This document shows positions 45,520 through 54,167 of a DNA stretch of 64,000 bases, in pieces. The notes under the pieces are model-generated. The model did no database searches. It had not been told where the DNA came from and worked only from the letters and a program-made list of their open reading frames with translations. The translations under genes were made by a program, and so were the position numbers. The stretch is from Arthrobacter globiformis NBRC 12137 (GTDB lineage Bacteria > Actinomycetota > Actinomycetes > Actinomycetales > Micrococcaceae), in the NCBI RefSeq assembly GCF_000238915.1, contig NZ_BAEG01000085.1, positions 1 to 64,000 of the forward strand. Direction: 5' to 3'. How positions within the stretch are numbered: the stretch's first letter is position 1; every line of letters begins with the position of its first letter.

Positions 45520-48500
45520 ATGACTTTTCACATCTCCTACCCCGCCGAGCTGCCGGTCTCCGAGCGCCGCGAGGACCTGATGGCCGCGATTGCCGCCAAC
45601 CAGGTGACGATCATTGCCGGCGAGACCGGCTCCGGAAAGACCACCCAGATCCCGAAGATGTGCCTGGAACTGGGCCTGGGTGAGAACGGACTGATCGGCC
45701 ACACCCAACCGCGGCGCCTCGCAGCCCGCACGGTGGCCGAGCGCATTGCCTCCGAGCTCGGCGTCGACATCGGGCAGGAAGTGGGATTCCAGGTCCGCTT
45801 CACCGGCGAGGTGGGCAAGTCCACCAAGGTGAAACTGATGACGGACGGCATCCTGCTGGCCGAAATCCAGCGCGACAAGCTGCTCCGCAAGTACAACGCG
45901 ATCATCATCGATGAGGCCCACGAACGCAGCCTGAACATCGACTTCATCCTCGGCTACCTCAAGCGGATCCTGCCGCAGCGGCCGGAGCTGAAGGTGATCA
46001 TCACCTCCGCCACCATTGACCCCGAACGCTTTGCAAAGCACTTCGGCTCGGACGAGGATCCGGCACCTATCGTTGAGGTGTCCGGACGGACCTTCCCGGT
46101 GGAGATCCGCTACCGGCCGCTCTCCCAGCCGGCCGGCGGCCCGTCCACCGGCGATGACGAGGACAACTCCTCCGACGATGAACTCGAAGAAGACCGCGAC
46201 CCGCTGGACGCGGTGTGCGACGCGGTCGACGAGCTCGCCCTTGAAGCGCCGGGCGACATCCTCATCTTCTTCTCCGGCGAGCGGGAGATCCGCGACGCCG
46301 CAGACGCCCTGCAGGCCAGGATCCAGGCCAACCGGCGGCTGGCCGGCACCGAGGTCCTGCCGCTGTTCGCGCGGCTGAGCCTTCAGGAACAGCACCGGGT
46401 CTTCAACCCGGGCGGCAAGCGGCGGATCGTGCTGGCCACCAACGTGGCCGAGACCTCCCTCACCGTGCCGGGCATCAAGTACGTCATCGACACCGGCACC
46501 GCCCGCATCTCGCGCTATTCGCACCGCACCAAGGTGCAGCGGCTGCCCATCGAGCGGGTATCCCAGGCGTCTGCCAACCAGCGATCCGGGCGCTGTGGCC
46601 GCGTGTCGGACGGCATCGCCATCCGGCTGTATTCCGAGGAGGACTTCGAGTCCCGGCCGCTCTACACCGATCCGGAAATCCTGCGCACCAACCTGGCTGC
46701 GGTCATCCTGCAGATGACCGCCATGGGAGTCGCGCGGGGGCCCAAGGACATTGAAAACTTCCCGTTCGTGGAGCCGCCAGACTCGCGGGCCATCAACGAC
46801 GGCGTGACCCTCCTTAGGGAGCTCGGCGCCCTGCCTGCGCCGCAGGGAGCCACGGGCTCCGCCCAGGCGGCCAACGCCGGAAGCGGCAGGAATGCCGGCC
46901 GCAACGGCGGCGGTCTGACCGCCGTCGGACAGAAACTTGCCCAGCTCCCCGTGGACCCGCGGCTCGGCCGCATGATCGTGGAGGCCGGCAAGCGCGGCTG
47001 CGTCCGCGAAGTCATGATCCTGGCGGCTGCCCTCACCATTCAGGACCCCCGCGAGCGTCCAACGGACAAGCAGCAGCTGGCGGCGGAGAAGCACGCCCGC
47101 TTCCGCGACGAGAATTCCGACTTCACCGGCTACCTGAACCTCTGGAACTACATCCACGAGAAGCAGCAGGAGCTGTCCTCCACCCAGTTCCGGCGCCTGT
47201 GCCGCAACGAGTTCATCAACTACCTGCGCGTCCGCGAGTGGCAGGACCTCTTCACGCAGCTACGGCAGCTGGCCCGGCCGCTGGGCATCAGCCTGGACAA
47301 CAAGCGTCAGGCCGACGCCGTCGGCAACCACGAGGGCATCCACATCAGCCTGCTCTCCGGCCTGCTGAGCCACATCGGCATCCTCGATGAACGCAAGCGG
47401 GAATACGCGGGCGCCCGGGGAACACGATTCGCCATCTTCCCGGGCTCGGCGCTGTTCAAGAAGTCACCCACGTTTGTCATGGCCGCAGAACTCGTGGAGA
47501 CCAGCCGGCTCTGGGCGCGGGTGGCCTCCAAGTTCGAGCCGTCGTGGGCCGAGCAGGTGGCTCCGCACCTGATCAAGCGCAGCTACAGCGAGCCCCACTG
47601 GTCCACCAAGATGGGCGCGGTGATGGCTTATGAAAAGGTCACACTGTACGGCGTACCCATCATCGCGCAGCGCCGGATCAACTTCGGCAAGGTCGATCCC
47701 GTCCTGGCCCGCGAGCTGTTCATCAGGCATGCACTGGTCCAGGGCGAATGGAAGACACACCACAAGTTCTTCCACCGCAACCGGGCCCTGCTGCAGGAAG
47801 TGGAGGAACTCGAGGCACGGATGCGACGCCGGGACCTGCTGGTGGACGACGAGACGCTCTTCGAGTTCTATGACGCGCGCGTCGGCAAGGACGTCGTCTC
47901 CGAACGGCACTTCGACAAGTGGTGGAAGGACGCCCGGCAGCAGGATCCGGCGCTGCTGGACTTCAGTGAGGCGCTGCTTCTGAGCGAGGACGCCGACGCC
48001 CTGGACGAGTCCGCCTACCCGAAGACGTGGCTGCACAAGGGCTTCGAACTGCCCCTGAGCTACGAATTCCATCCCGTGGCACCCGGCTCGACACCCAATC
48101 CGTCCGACGGCGTCACGGCGGAAGTTCCGGTGCTCTTCCTGAACCAGCTCGAAGACGCACCCTTCCGCTGGCTGATCCCCGGCCAGCGCGTGGAACTCGT
48201 CACTGCACTGATCAAGTCGCTGCCGAAGCAGGTCCGCAAGAGCTTCGTTCCGGCACCGGACGTCGCCCGGCAGGCCGTGGCAGCGCTGGAAGCGGACTTC
48301 GACCCGGCCGAGGACGAGCTGGAGAGCTCGCTCGAGCTTGTCCTCCGCCGGCTCAAGGGCCAGATCGTCCCGCCCGGGTCCTGGAACTGGGAAGCGGTTC
48401 CGCCGCACCTGCGGGTGAGCTTCAAGGTGGTGGACAGCCGGGGCAAGGTCCTGGACGAAGGCAAGGACCTGGAAGCCCTGCAGGAGCGGCTCGCGCCGGC

Positions 48501-49491
48501 CACCCGCCGGGCCATCGCGGAGTCGCTGGGCGCCACCCCCGCCACTGCCGGTCCACGGTCGCCGAAGAAGAGCCAGCAGCAGGCTGCCGCTCAGGACGGC
48601 CGGCCGCAGGCACAGTCCGGGTTCACGGAACAGTCCGGCCTGACCGAGTGGCGGTTCGGCACCATCCAGCGCCAAGCCAGCGTCACCGTCAAGGGTCACA
48701 CCGTCACCGGTTTTCCCGCTTTGGTGGACGAAGGGAAATCCGTTGGCCTGCGCATCTTCCAGACATCGTCGGAGCAGCAGGAATCCATGCGGGGCGGTGT
48801 CATCCGGCTCCTCGCCCTTCGCGTGCCCGCACCGGACCGCTATGTCCTCGAACACCTGAACAACACGGAGAAGCTGACGTTCAGCCAGAACCCGCACGGG
48901 TCAGTCTCGGCCCTGATCGCCGACTGCGTCCTGGCTGCGGTAGACAAGCTCACTCCGGCTGAGCTCCCCTGGGACCAGGCAGCGTTTGATGCCCTGTACG
49001 AGCATGTCCGGGCGGAGCTGATCGACACCGTCTTCAGCGTCACGGCCATCGTGGAGCGCATCCTCGCCAGCACCCGTCGGATCGAAAAGCAGCTCAGGGG
49101 CACCACGAGCCTGGCTCTCATCAGCGCGCTTAACGATGTCCGCAGCCAGCTTGAACAGCTGGTTTTCCCCGGCTTTGTGGCCCGGACGGGCTACGCCCAG
49201 CTGAGCCAGCTCCCCCGCTATCTCGCTGCCATTGAAAAACGCCTCGAGAAGCTGCCCGGCAACGTGCAGCGCGATGCACTCAACATGGCGGCGGTCCAGC
49301 GGCTCGAGGATGATTACGACGACGCCGTATCGGCTTTGCTGCCCGGCCGCCGGGCAGGTGCCGAGCTGACGCAGGTCCGCTGGATGATCGAGGAACTCAG
49401 GGTGAGCCTGTTCGCCGTCGAGCTCGGAACGGCCTATTCGGTGTCCGAGAAGCGGATCCGGACGGCACTGAACAAGGTGCTCGCGGCGTAG
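45520..49491 (+). CDS. hrpA: ATP-dependent RNA helicase HrpA
   Basis: A 1323-residue DEAH-box RNA helicase. Motif I is GETGSGKTTQ (34-43), motif II is DEAHERS near residue 131, SAT is in TSATIDPERF near 165, and motif VI is QRSGRCGR near 353. Then follow the winged-helix/ratchet region and a long C-terminal DUF3418 domain typical of bacterial HrpA. An acidic insertion (GDDEDNSSDDELEEDRD, about 209-226) interrupts the second RecA domain. ATG 45520 has GGGAG two bases away and TAGACT ten bases upstream, so the mRNA leader would be only a few bases. Confidence 0.95.
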   Translation: MTFHISYPAELPVSERREDLMAAIAANQVTIIAGETGSGKTTQIPKMCLELGLGENGLIGHTQPRRLAARTVAERIASELGVDIGQEVGFQVRFTGEVGKSTKVKLMTDGILLAEIQRDKLLRKYNAIIIDEAHERSLNIDFILGYLKRILPQRPELKVIITSATIDPERFAKHFGSDEDPAPIVEVSGRTFPVEIRYRPLSQPAGGPSTGDDEDNSSDDELEEDRDPLDAVCDAVDELALEAPGDILIFFSGEREIRDAADALQARIQANRRLAGTEVLPLFARLSLQEQHRVFNPGGKRRIVLATNVAETSLTVPGIKYVIDTGTARISRYSHRTKVQRLPIERVSQASANQRSGRCGRVSDGIAIRLYSEEDFESRPLYTDPEILRTNLAAVILQMTAMGVARGPKDIENFPFVEPPDSRAINDGVTLLRELGALPAPQGATGSAQAANAGSGRNAGRNGGGLTAVGQKLAQLPVDPRLGRMIVEAGKRGCVREVMILAAALTIQDPRERPTDKQQLAAEKHARFRDENSDFTGYLNLWNYIHEKQQELSSTQFRRLCRNEFINYLRVREWQDLFTQLRQLARPLGISLDNKRQADAVGNHEGIHISLLSGLLSHIGILDERKREYAGARGTRFAIFPGSALFKKSPTFVMAAELVETSRLWARVASKFEPSWAEQVAPHLIKRSYSEPHWSTKMGAVMAYEKVTLYGVPIIAQRRINFGKVDPVLARELFIRHALVQGEWKTHHKFFHRNRALLQEVEELEARMRRRDLLVDDETLFEFYDARVGKDVVSERHFDKWWKDARQQDPALLDFSEALLLSEDADALDESAYPKTWLHKGFELPLSYEFHPVAPGSTPNPSDGVTAEVPVLFLNQLEDAPFRWLIPGQRVELVTALIKSLPKQVRKSFVPAPDVARQAVAALEADFDPAEDELESSLELVLRRLKGQIVPPGSWNWEAVPPHLRVSFKVVDSRGKVLDEGKDLEALQERLAPATRRAIAESLGATPATAGPRSPKKSQQQAAAQDGRPQAQSGFTEQSGLTEWRFGTIQRQASVTVKGHTVTGFPALVDEGKSVGLRIFQTSSEQQESMRGGVIRLLALRVPAPDRYVLEHLNNTEKLTFSQNPHGSVSALIADCVLAAVDKLTPAELPWDQAAFDALYEHVRAELIDTVFSVTAIVERILASTRRIEKQLRGTTSLALISALNDVRSQLEQLVFPGFVARTGYAQLSQLPRYLAAIEKRLEKLPGNVQRDALNMAAVQRLEDDYDDAVSALLPGRRAGAELTQVRWMIEELRVSLFAVELGTAYSVSEKRIRTALNKVLAA

Positions 49492-49496
49492 CCCCC

Positions 49497-49727
49497 TCAG
49501 CGGGCGCCGGCTCCCACTGATTCTGCACGCACCGGCGAAAGCAGCATAGTGGAGGTGTCGAGCCGCTCGTCAGTGTCCTGGCCCTCGGCCAGCGCCGCTG
49601 CTTCCTCGTGGCTTGCCACGACCGGGACGGAGCCGAGGAGCGGACGCGCGGCTGATTCGCGCATCTTGAGGAGTGCGATGAGCGCGACGGCGGAGAAGTA
49701 CCCACTTTCGTTCTCCGGTGGGTCCAC
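49497..49727 (-). CDS. Possible 76-residue protein of unknown function
   Basis: An open frame with codon use like its neighbours, starting GTG 49727 with AAAAGG a few bases upstream. The product (VDPPENESGYFSAVALIALLK at the start) has one amphipathic stretch and no known motif. It ends just after the convergent hrpA stop and is divergent from the HNH nuclease gene. It could be a real small gene or the remnant of a longer one. Confidence is low because no family resemblance is seen. Confidence 0.35.
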   Translation of the reverse strand: MDPPENESGYFSAVALIALLKMRESAARPLLGSVPVVASHEEAAALAEGQDTDERLDTSTMLLSPVRAESVGAGAR

Positions 49728-49804
49728 GAAACCTTTTGGGATCCCGCCCTCATCCGGTGCTCCACCGGCCCTTAATTGTCAGTCCCCCTTGGCAGACTGT
49801 GTTC

Positions 49805-51449
49805 ATGGAAGGCAGCGGGAATTCAGCACTGACAGGAGCGGCGCCGCGCGGCGGCGTGCTGCAGGCCGCCGCCTTTCCTGATGCTGAGTTCCTGTTCGAT
49901 GCGTTCCCGGACGGCGCCATTCTGTTCGATGAGTTCCCCGACGACGGTTTGCCGTATGACGATGACCTCGACGCCGCGTTCCCGGCCCTGTTCCCTGAGG
50001 ACCCGTTTCCCGAGGCCCAGTTTGCCGATGTTCTGTTCGCCGACGCCGCCGCCTCCATCGCCGGCACGGGCGCTGGCGGGCGCGGGCCCGGTACGCCGAG
50101 GCCGGCTTTGGCCGACCGGGTCGCTTCGGCAGCCGCCCTTCTGCGGGCTGATCTGAACGCCGACAAGGCCGGGCTGATCGACCAGACCCACGCGTACGAG
50201 AACATCAAAAGCATGCTTGCCGGGCAACAGGCACGGCTTGCGGTTGCCTTCGAGACCCGGCACCACCAGGACCAGACGGATCTTGGTACGGATGAGGGCC
50301 GCAGGACACTGACCGCCGAGAACCTCGGCAAAGACCGCAGCAAAGACCGGGGCCTGGGCGCGGCTGAGCAGATCGCGCTGGGCCGGGGCGAGTCCCCGAA
50401 CCGCGGCGGCCGGCTGCTCGGCATGGCCAAGGCCCTGGTCACCGAGATGCCCCACACCCTGGCCGCCCTGGACACCGGCCAGCTCAACGAAGAACGCACC
50501 ACGCACATCGTGAAGGAAACCGCCTGCCTGAGCCCGGCCGACAGAACCGCCGTCGACGAGGAACTCGCCGCCGACACCGGAACCTTCACCGGCGCCGGAA
50601 CCCGCACCCTCATCGCCGCCACCCGCGCCGCCGCCACCCGCAGGGACCCGCGCTCGGTCACCCAGCGCGCCAGCCATGCCGCATCGGAACGGACCGTGAG
50701 CCTCCGACCGGCCCCGGACACCATGACCTACCTGACCGCGCTGCTGCCCGCCCACCAGGGCGTCGCAGTCTACGCGGCCCTGACCCGGCACGCCGACACC
50801 CTCAAAGCCGCCGGCGACCCGCGCTCCCGGAACCAGGCCATGGCCGACACCCTCGTCGAACGGACCACCGGGACCCCCGGCGGCATCACCGGCATCGACA
50901 TCAGCCTCGTCATGACCGACCGCACCCTCCTCCAAGCCGACACCGAACCCGCCCGCCTCGCCGGCTACGGTGCTGTCCCCGCCCAGTGGGCACGGGAGCT
51001 CCTCACCGGAGGGCAAGGAGATCAGGGTCCTGTCCAGCCAACCGCGGGCGGTTCAGCCACCGGCCAGAAGGGCGCGGTGAAGGAACTGAAGACCTGGGTC
51101 CGGCGGCTGTACACCGCCCCGAACACCGGCGACCTGGTGGCCATGGAGTCGCGCAGGCGCCTGTTCCCGGCACCGCTGCGCCGCTTCATCCAGATCCGCG
51201 ACGACACCTGCCGCACCCCCTACTGCGACGCCCCCCATCCGCCACCACGACCACATCATCCCCCGGCACAACAACGGCCCCACCACCCTGGCCAACGGCG
51301 CCGGGCTCTGCGAGGCCTGCAACCACACCAAAGAACAACCCGGCTGGAAAGCCCAACCCAGACCCGGGCCGCGGCACACCATCGAACTCACCACACCCAC
51401 AGCCCACACCTACCACTCCACCGCACCGCCACTACCAGGAACTGGTTAG
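49805..51449 (+). pseudogene. DUF222/HNH endonuclease gene with a +1 frameshift
   Basis: The intact frame encodes an acidic, Phe/Asp/Pro-repetitive N-terminus (residues 15-80), then the DUF222 helical domain (about 100-450), then enters the HNH module at RDDTCRTPYCDAP. A run of six C at 51231-51236 shifts the frame; with five C it continues for 70 residues as IRHHDHIIPRHNNG ... LCEACNHTKE, a perfect HNH core, and stops at TAG 51447-51449. As printed, the protein instead reads on out of frame to 51673, running antisense into the HIT gene. It could be a recent mutation, phase variation or a sequencing error. CAGACT lies six bases before the ATG. Confidence 0.82.
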
Positions 51450-51463
51450 CGGAACTGGTTGGC
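51438..51463. repeat. 13-bp tandem duplication at the end of the HNH gene
   Basis: GGAACTGGTTAGC (51438-51450) is followed directly by GGAACTGGTTGGC (51451-51463), one base different, and a partial third copy GGAACCGG. The first copy contains the stop codon of the restored frame. Confidence 0.8.
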
Positions 51464-51483
51464 GGAACCGGAGTGCGCCAACC
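51457..51483. terminator. Hairpin between the HNH and HIT genes
   Basis: GGTTGGCG (51457-51464) pairs perfectly with CGCCAACC (51476-51483) around an 11-base loop. It lies directly after the restored HNH stop and between convergent genes. No T-run is present, so it is only terminator-like. Confidence 0.4.
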
Positions 51484-51557
51484 GGGGGTAGCGGGAACCG
51501 ACAGGCGTGGAGTCAGTCAGCCGGGAACCGGCGCGACTAGCCGATGTGGATGTCGTC

Positions 51558-51986
51558 CTAGGCCTCCGGCACGAACTCCCCGTAGCCGGCGTCGCGCAGG
51601 CCAGCCCGCAGCTTTTCGGCGTTGGCGTCCAGCCGCGCCGGGTCCGGGTTGTGTTCGGCGGTGGCGAAATTGAATTCCGCCATGCTGTTGGAAGGCCACA
51701 CATGCACGTGCATGTGGTTGATCTCGTAACCAGCCACGATGAGTCCTGCCCGGGCTGCCCCGAACGTGTCCACCTGAACCGCGCCGATGCGCCGCGCCAC
51801 TTCCATGACCCGGGCCAGGGTCTCGGGCGAGGCGTCCGTCCAGCGGTCCACTTCCTCGGTGGGGACCACCAGTGTGTGCCCGTCAGCCAGCGGACCCATG
51901 GTGAGGAACGCGGAGACGTCCGGCTCGCGCCAGACAAACCGGCCAGGGATCTCCCCGTTGAGAATCTTGGTGAACAGCGTGCTCAT
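51558..51986 (-). CDS. HIT family nucleotide-binding protein
   Basis: A 142-residue histidine-triad protein, in this family a nucleotidyl hydrolase or transferase. The triad is in NHMHVHVWP near residue 99, and the N-terminus MSTLFTKILNGEIPGRFVWR matches Hint-type members. Its ATG overlaps the dehydrogenase stop by four bases (ATGA), so they form one operon. The natural substrate is unknown. Confidence 0.93.
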   Translation of the reverse strand: MSTLFTKILNGEIPGRFVWREPDVSAFLTMGPLADGHTLVVPTEEVDRWTDASPETLARVMEVARRIGAVQVDTFGAARAGLIVAGYEINHMHVHVWPSNSMAEFNFATAEHNPDPARLDANAEKLRAGLRDAGYGEFVPEA

Positions 51987-53137
51987 GCGTCAGCCCTTTC
52001 CGACGGTTCCTGCAGCGTGGATGTATCCAGGACAAAACGGTACTTCACATCACCGGCGACCATCCTGTCATAGGCGTCGTTAAGTTGTTCGGCACCAACC
52101 AGTTCGATGTCCGAGACGACGCCGTGCTCGGCGCAAAAGTCGAGCATCTCCTGTGTCTCGGCGATACCTCCGATCAGGGAACCCGCATAGGAAATCCGCC
52201 TTCTGATCAGCGCCCCGGGATTGACCGGCGGCATGGCCTCGGAGGGCAGCCCCAACTGGAAGAGGGCCCCGTCCCGGCGCAGGGTCCGGAAAAACGGGTT
52301 GAGGTCGTGCGGTGCTGCCACCGTATCGATGATGACGTCGATGCTCCGGTTCTCGGCGGCCATCGCTTCCTCGTTCCGGGAAAGTACTACGTCGTCAGCG
52401 CCCAGTTCCAGCGCCGCCGACACTTTGGATTCAGAAGTAGTGAAGACCTTCACCTCGGCGCCCATCGCCTTGGCCAATTTGACGGCCATGTGGCCAAGGC
52501 CGCCCAGGCCCACGACGCCGACCACGTGGCCTTTCCGGACACCGAAGTGCCGCAACGGCGAGAAGGTGGTGATGCCCGCGCACAGCAGGGGGGCAGCCGC
52601 CGCGGGATCCAGGTTTTCGGGCACCCGCAGGACGTACCGCCGGTCCACCACCACGGATGATGCGTAACCGCCCTGCGTGACGGCATCCCCGTTCCGGGCG
52701 TCCTTGGCACCGTACGTCCCGGTCAGGCCGCGTTCACAGTACTGCTCCAGCCCGTCGAGGCAACTCTCGCATTCACGGCAGGAGTCCACCATGCAGCCCA
52801 CGCCCACCCGGTCTCCCGGCTGAAAATCCTTCACGTCCGAACCGACGCGGCTGACTCTGCCCACAATCTCGTGGCCCGGTACGAGCGGGTAGTTCTGGGT
52901 GCCCCACTCCCCCCGGGTGGCGTGAACGTCCGAGTGGCAAAGCCCGCAGAAATCGATATCAATTTCGACGTCGTCAGCCCTGGGTGCCCGGCGGGCAACG
53001 GTCAGGCCAACCAGGCCGCTCGTGGCAGACGACGCGCCGCGGGCGGCGGCAAGGCGCCCTTCGAGGGGTCCGGCAGCGGTTTCGTCCAGCGGGATCCGCA
53101 GGTTCAGCGGCGGGGGTACGGGGCGTCCAGGAGTCAT
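51983..53137 (-). CDS. Zinc-dependent NAD(P) alcohol dehydrogenase (cinnamyl-type)
   Basis: A 384-residue medium-chain dehydrogenase. The catalytic zinc ligands are in FCGLCHSDVHATRGEWG and the VPGHEIVGRV stretch; the structural zinc loop is CRECESCLDGLEQYC; the cofactor loop is GLGGLGHMAVKLAKAMGAEV. This matches the YahK/cinnamyl-alcohol class, which is usually NADP-dependent with broad aldehyde use. ATG 53137 lies six bases after TAGCGT, with TTGGAA 18 bases further upstream as a -35. Confidence 0.93.
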   Translation of the reverse strand: MTPGRPVPPPLNLRIPLDETAAGPLEGRLAAARGASSATSGLVGLTVARRAPRADDVEIDIDFCGLCHSDVHATRGEWGTQNYPLVPGHEIVGRVSRVGSDVKDFQPGDRVGVGCMVDSCRECESCLDGLEQYCERGLTGTYGAKDARNGDAVTQGGYASSVVVDRRYVLRVPENLDPAAAAPLLCAGITTFSPLRHFGVRKGHVVGVVGLGGLGHMAVKLAKAMGAEVKVFTTSESKVSAALELGADDVVLSRNEEAMAAENRSIDVIIDTVAAPHDLNPFFRTLRRDGALFQLGLPSEAMPPVNPGALIRRRISYAGSLIGGIAETQEMLDFCAEHGVVSDIELVGAEQLNDAYDRMVAGDVKYRFVLDTSTLQEPSERADA

Positions 53138-53143
53138 AGGGCG

Positions 53144-53149
53144 ACGCTA
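53144..53149 (-). promoter_or_regulatory. -10 element of the dehydrogenase-HIT operon (leaderless)
   Basis: TAGCGT on the minus strand, six bases before ATG 53137. TTGGAA lies 18 bases further upstream and fits a -35 box. Confidence 0.6.
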
Positions 53150-53258
53150 CCGCGGCTCCCCGGTGACTTCCAATTGCCGGTGCACCGCGTAAGGCGTCGC
53201 ACCGCGGATTGAGCGTGGCGGAATCAAGCCGGGTTTCGAGAAGCTCAACCACCGCGGA

Positions 53259-54089
53259 TCAGTCGCCCGTGGCCACCGGGCGGGAAGCGTCGTTGGACCA
53301 TTGGGAGAAGGAGCCGGGGAATAGAACGGCGCTGAATCCGGCGATCTCCAGGGCCGCTATCTCGTGGGAGGCTGTCACGCCGCTGCCGCAGTAGACGGCG
53401 GTCGGCGCCGCTGCGTCGACGCCGAGGCTTGCAAAGCGTTCCCGCAGCTTCTCCGCGGGCAGGAAGCGGCCGTCGTCGTCAAGGTTCCCGGTGGTGGGGG
53501 CGCTAACGGCTCCGGGAATGTGGCCGGCCCGGGGATCCACCGGTTCGACTTCCCCGCGGTACCGTTCTGCGGCGCGTGCATCCAGCAGCACGCCTCTGCC
53601 GGCCCAGTCCGCGGCGCCGTCGGCGTCGGTCACCGGCATGCCGCCGCCCGCAAGAGTCACGTCTCCGGCGTCCGGCTGCACTTCGCCGCCCTCCACGGGC
53701 AGCCCGGCCGCGCGCCAGGCGGCAAGGCCGCCGTCGAGCAGGTAAACAGTGCGCACGCCGGCATTCCGCAGCATCCACCACAGCCGCGCGGCGGAAGTGC
53801 TGCCGGCATCGTCATAGGCGACCACGACGTCGCCATCACAAATTCCCCAGGACCGGGCCGCTTCCTGGAAGCGGGCCGGCGAAGGCAACGGGTGGCGCCC
53901 GCGGCCCGGATCTGCGGGCTCCGCCAGCTGGGTGGGCAGGTCTACGTACACTGCGCCCGGTATGTGCTCTTTCAGGTAGTGGCTGTGACCCTCCGGATCT
54001 CCGAGCGCCCAGCGGACGTCCAGCACCACGGTCCGCTGACCGGCCGCCATCCGCTCGTTCAGCCCGGCCACGTCAATGAGGGTATCCAT
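53259..54089 (-). CDS. Sulfurtransferase, two rhodanese domains
   Basis: A 276-residue protein of the 3-mercaptopyruvate/thiosulfate sulfurtransferase family. The first rhodanese domain (about 1-125) is structural; the second (about 150-276) has the active-site loop CGSGVTA with the sulfur-carrying Cys near residue 232. The CGSGVT loop favours mercaptopyruvate as donor. ATG 54089 lies seven bases after TAGAGT. It is divergent from the Cds1-type desulfhydrase, so two cysteine-sulfur enzymes share a control region. Confidence 0.94.
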   Translation of the reverse strand: MDTLIDVAGLNERMAAGQRTVVLDVRWALGDPEGHSHYLKEHIPGAVYVDLPTQLAEPADPGRGRHPLPSPARFQEAARSWGICDGDVVVAYDDAGSTSAARLWWMLRNAGVRTVYLLDGGLAAWRAAGLPVEGGEVQPDAGDVTLAGGGMPVTDADGAADWAGRGVLLDARAAERYRGEVEPVDPRAGHIPGAVSAPTTGNLDDDGRFLPAEKLRERFASLGVDAAAPTAVYCGSGVTASHEIAALEIAGFSAVLFPGSFSQWSNDASRPVATGD

Positions 54090-54096
54090 CTGTCCA

Positions 54097-54102
54097 ACTC
54101 TA
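54097..54102 (-). promoter_or_regulatory. -10 element of the sulfurtransferase gene (leaderless)
   Basis: TAGAGT on the minus strand, seven bases before ATG 54089. A possible -10 for the divergent desulfhydrase, TAGGCT, lies at 54123-54128 on the plus strand. Confidence 0.55.
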
Positions 54103-54167
54103 GCCCCGGCTGGCCCCGCCGGTAGGCTGATCCAGTGAGCAGGCAATTCAGTGAACGGGAAGCATAA

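Noticed and set aside
45493..47157. A minus-strand open frame of 554 codons inside hrpA.
   Set aside because: Shadow of hrpA third-position GC bias; no motif, no promoter, and it lies wholly within conserved helicase domains.
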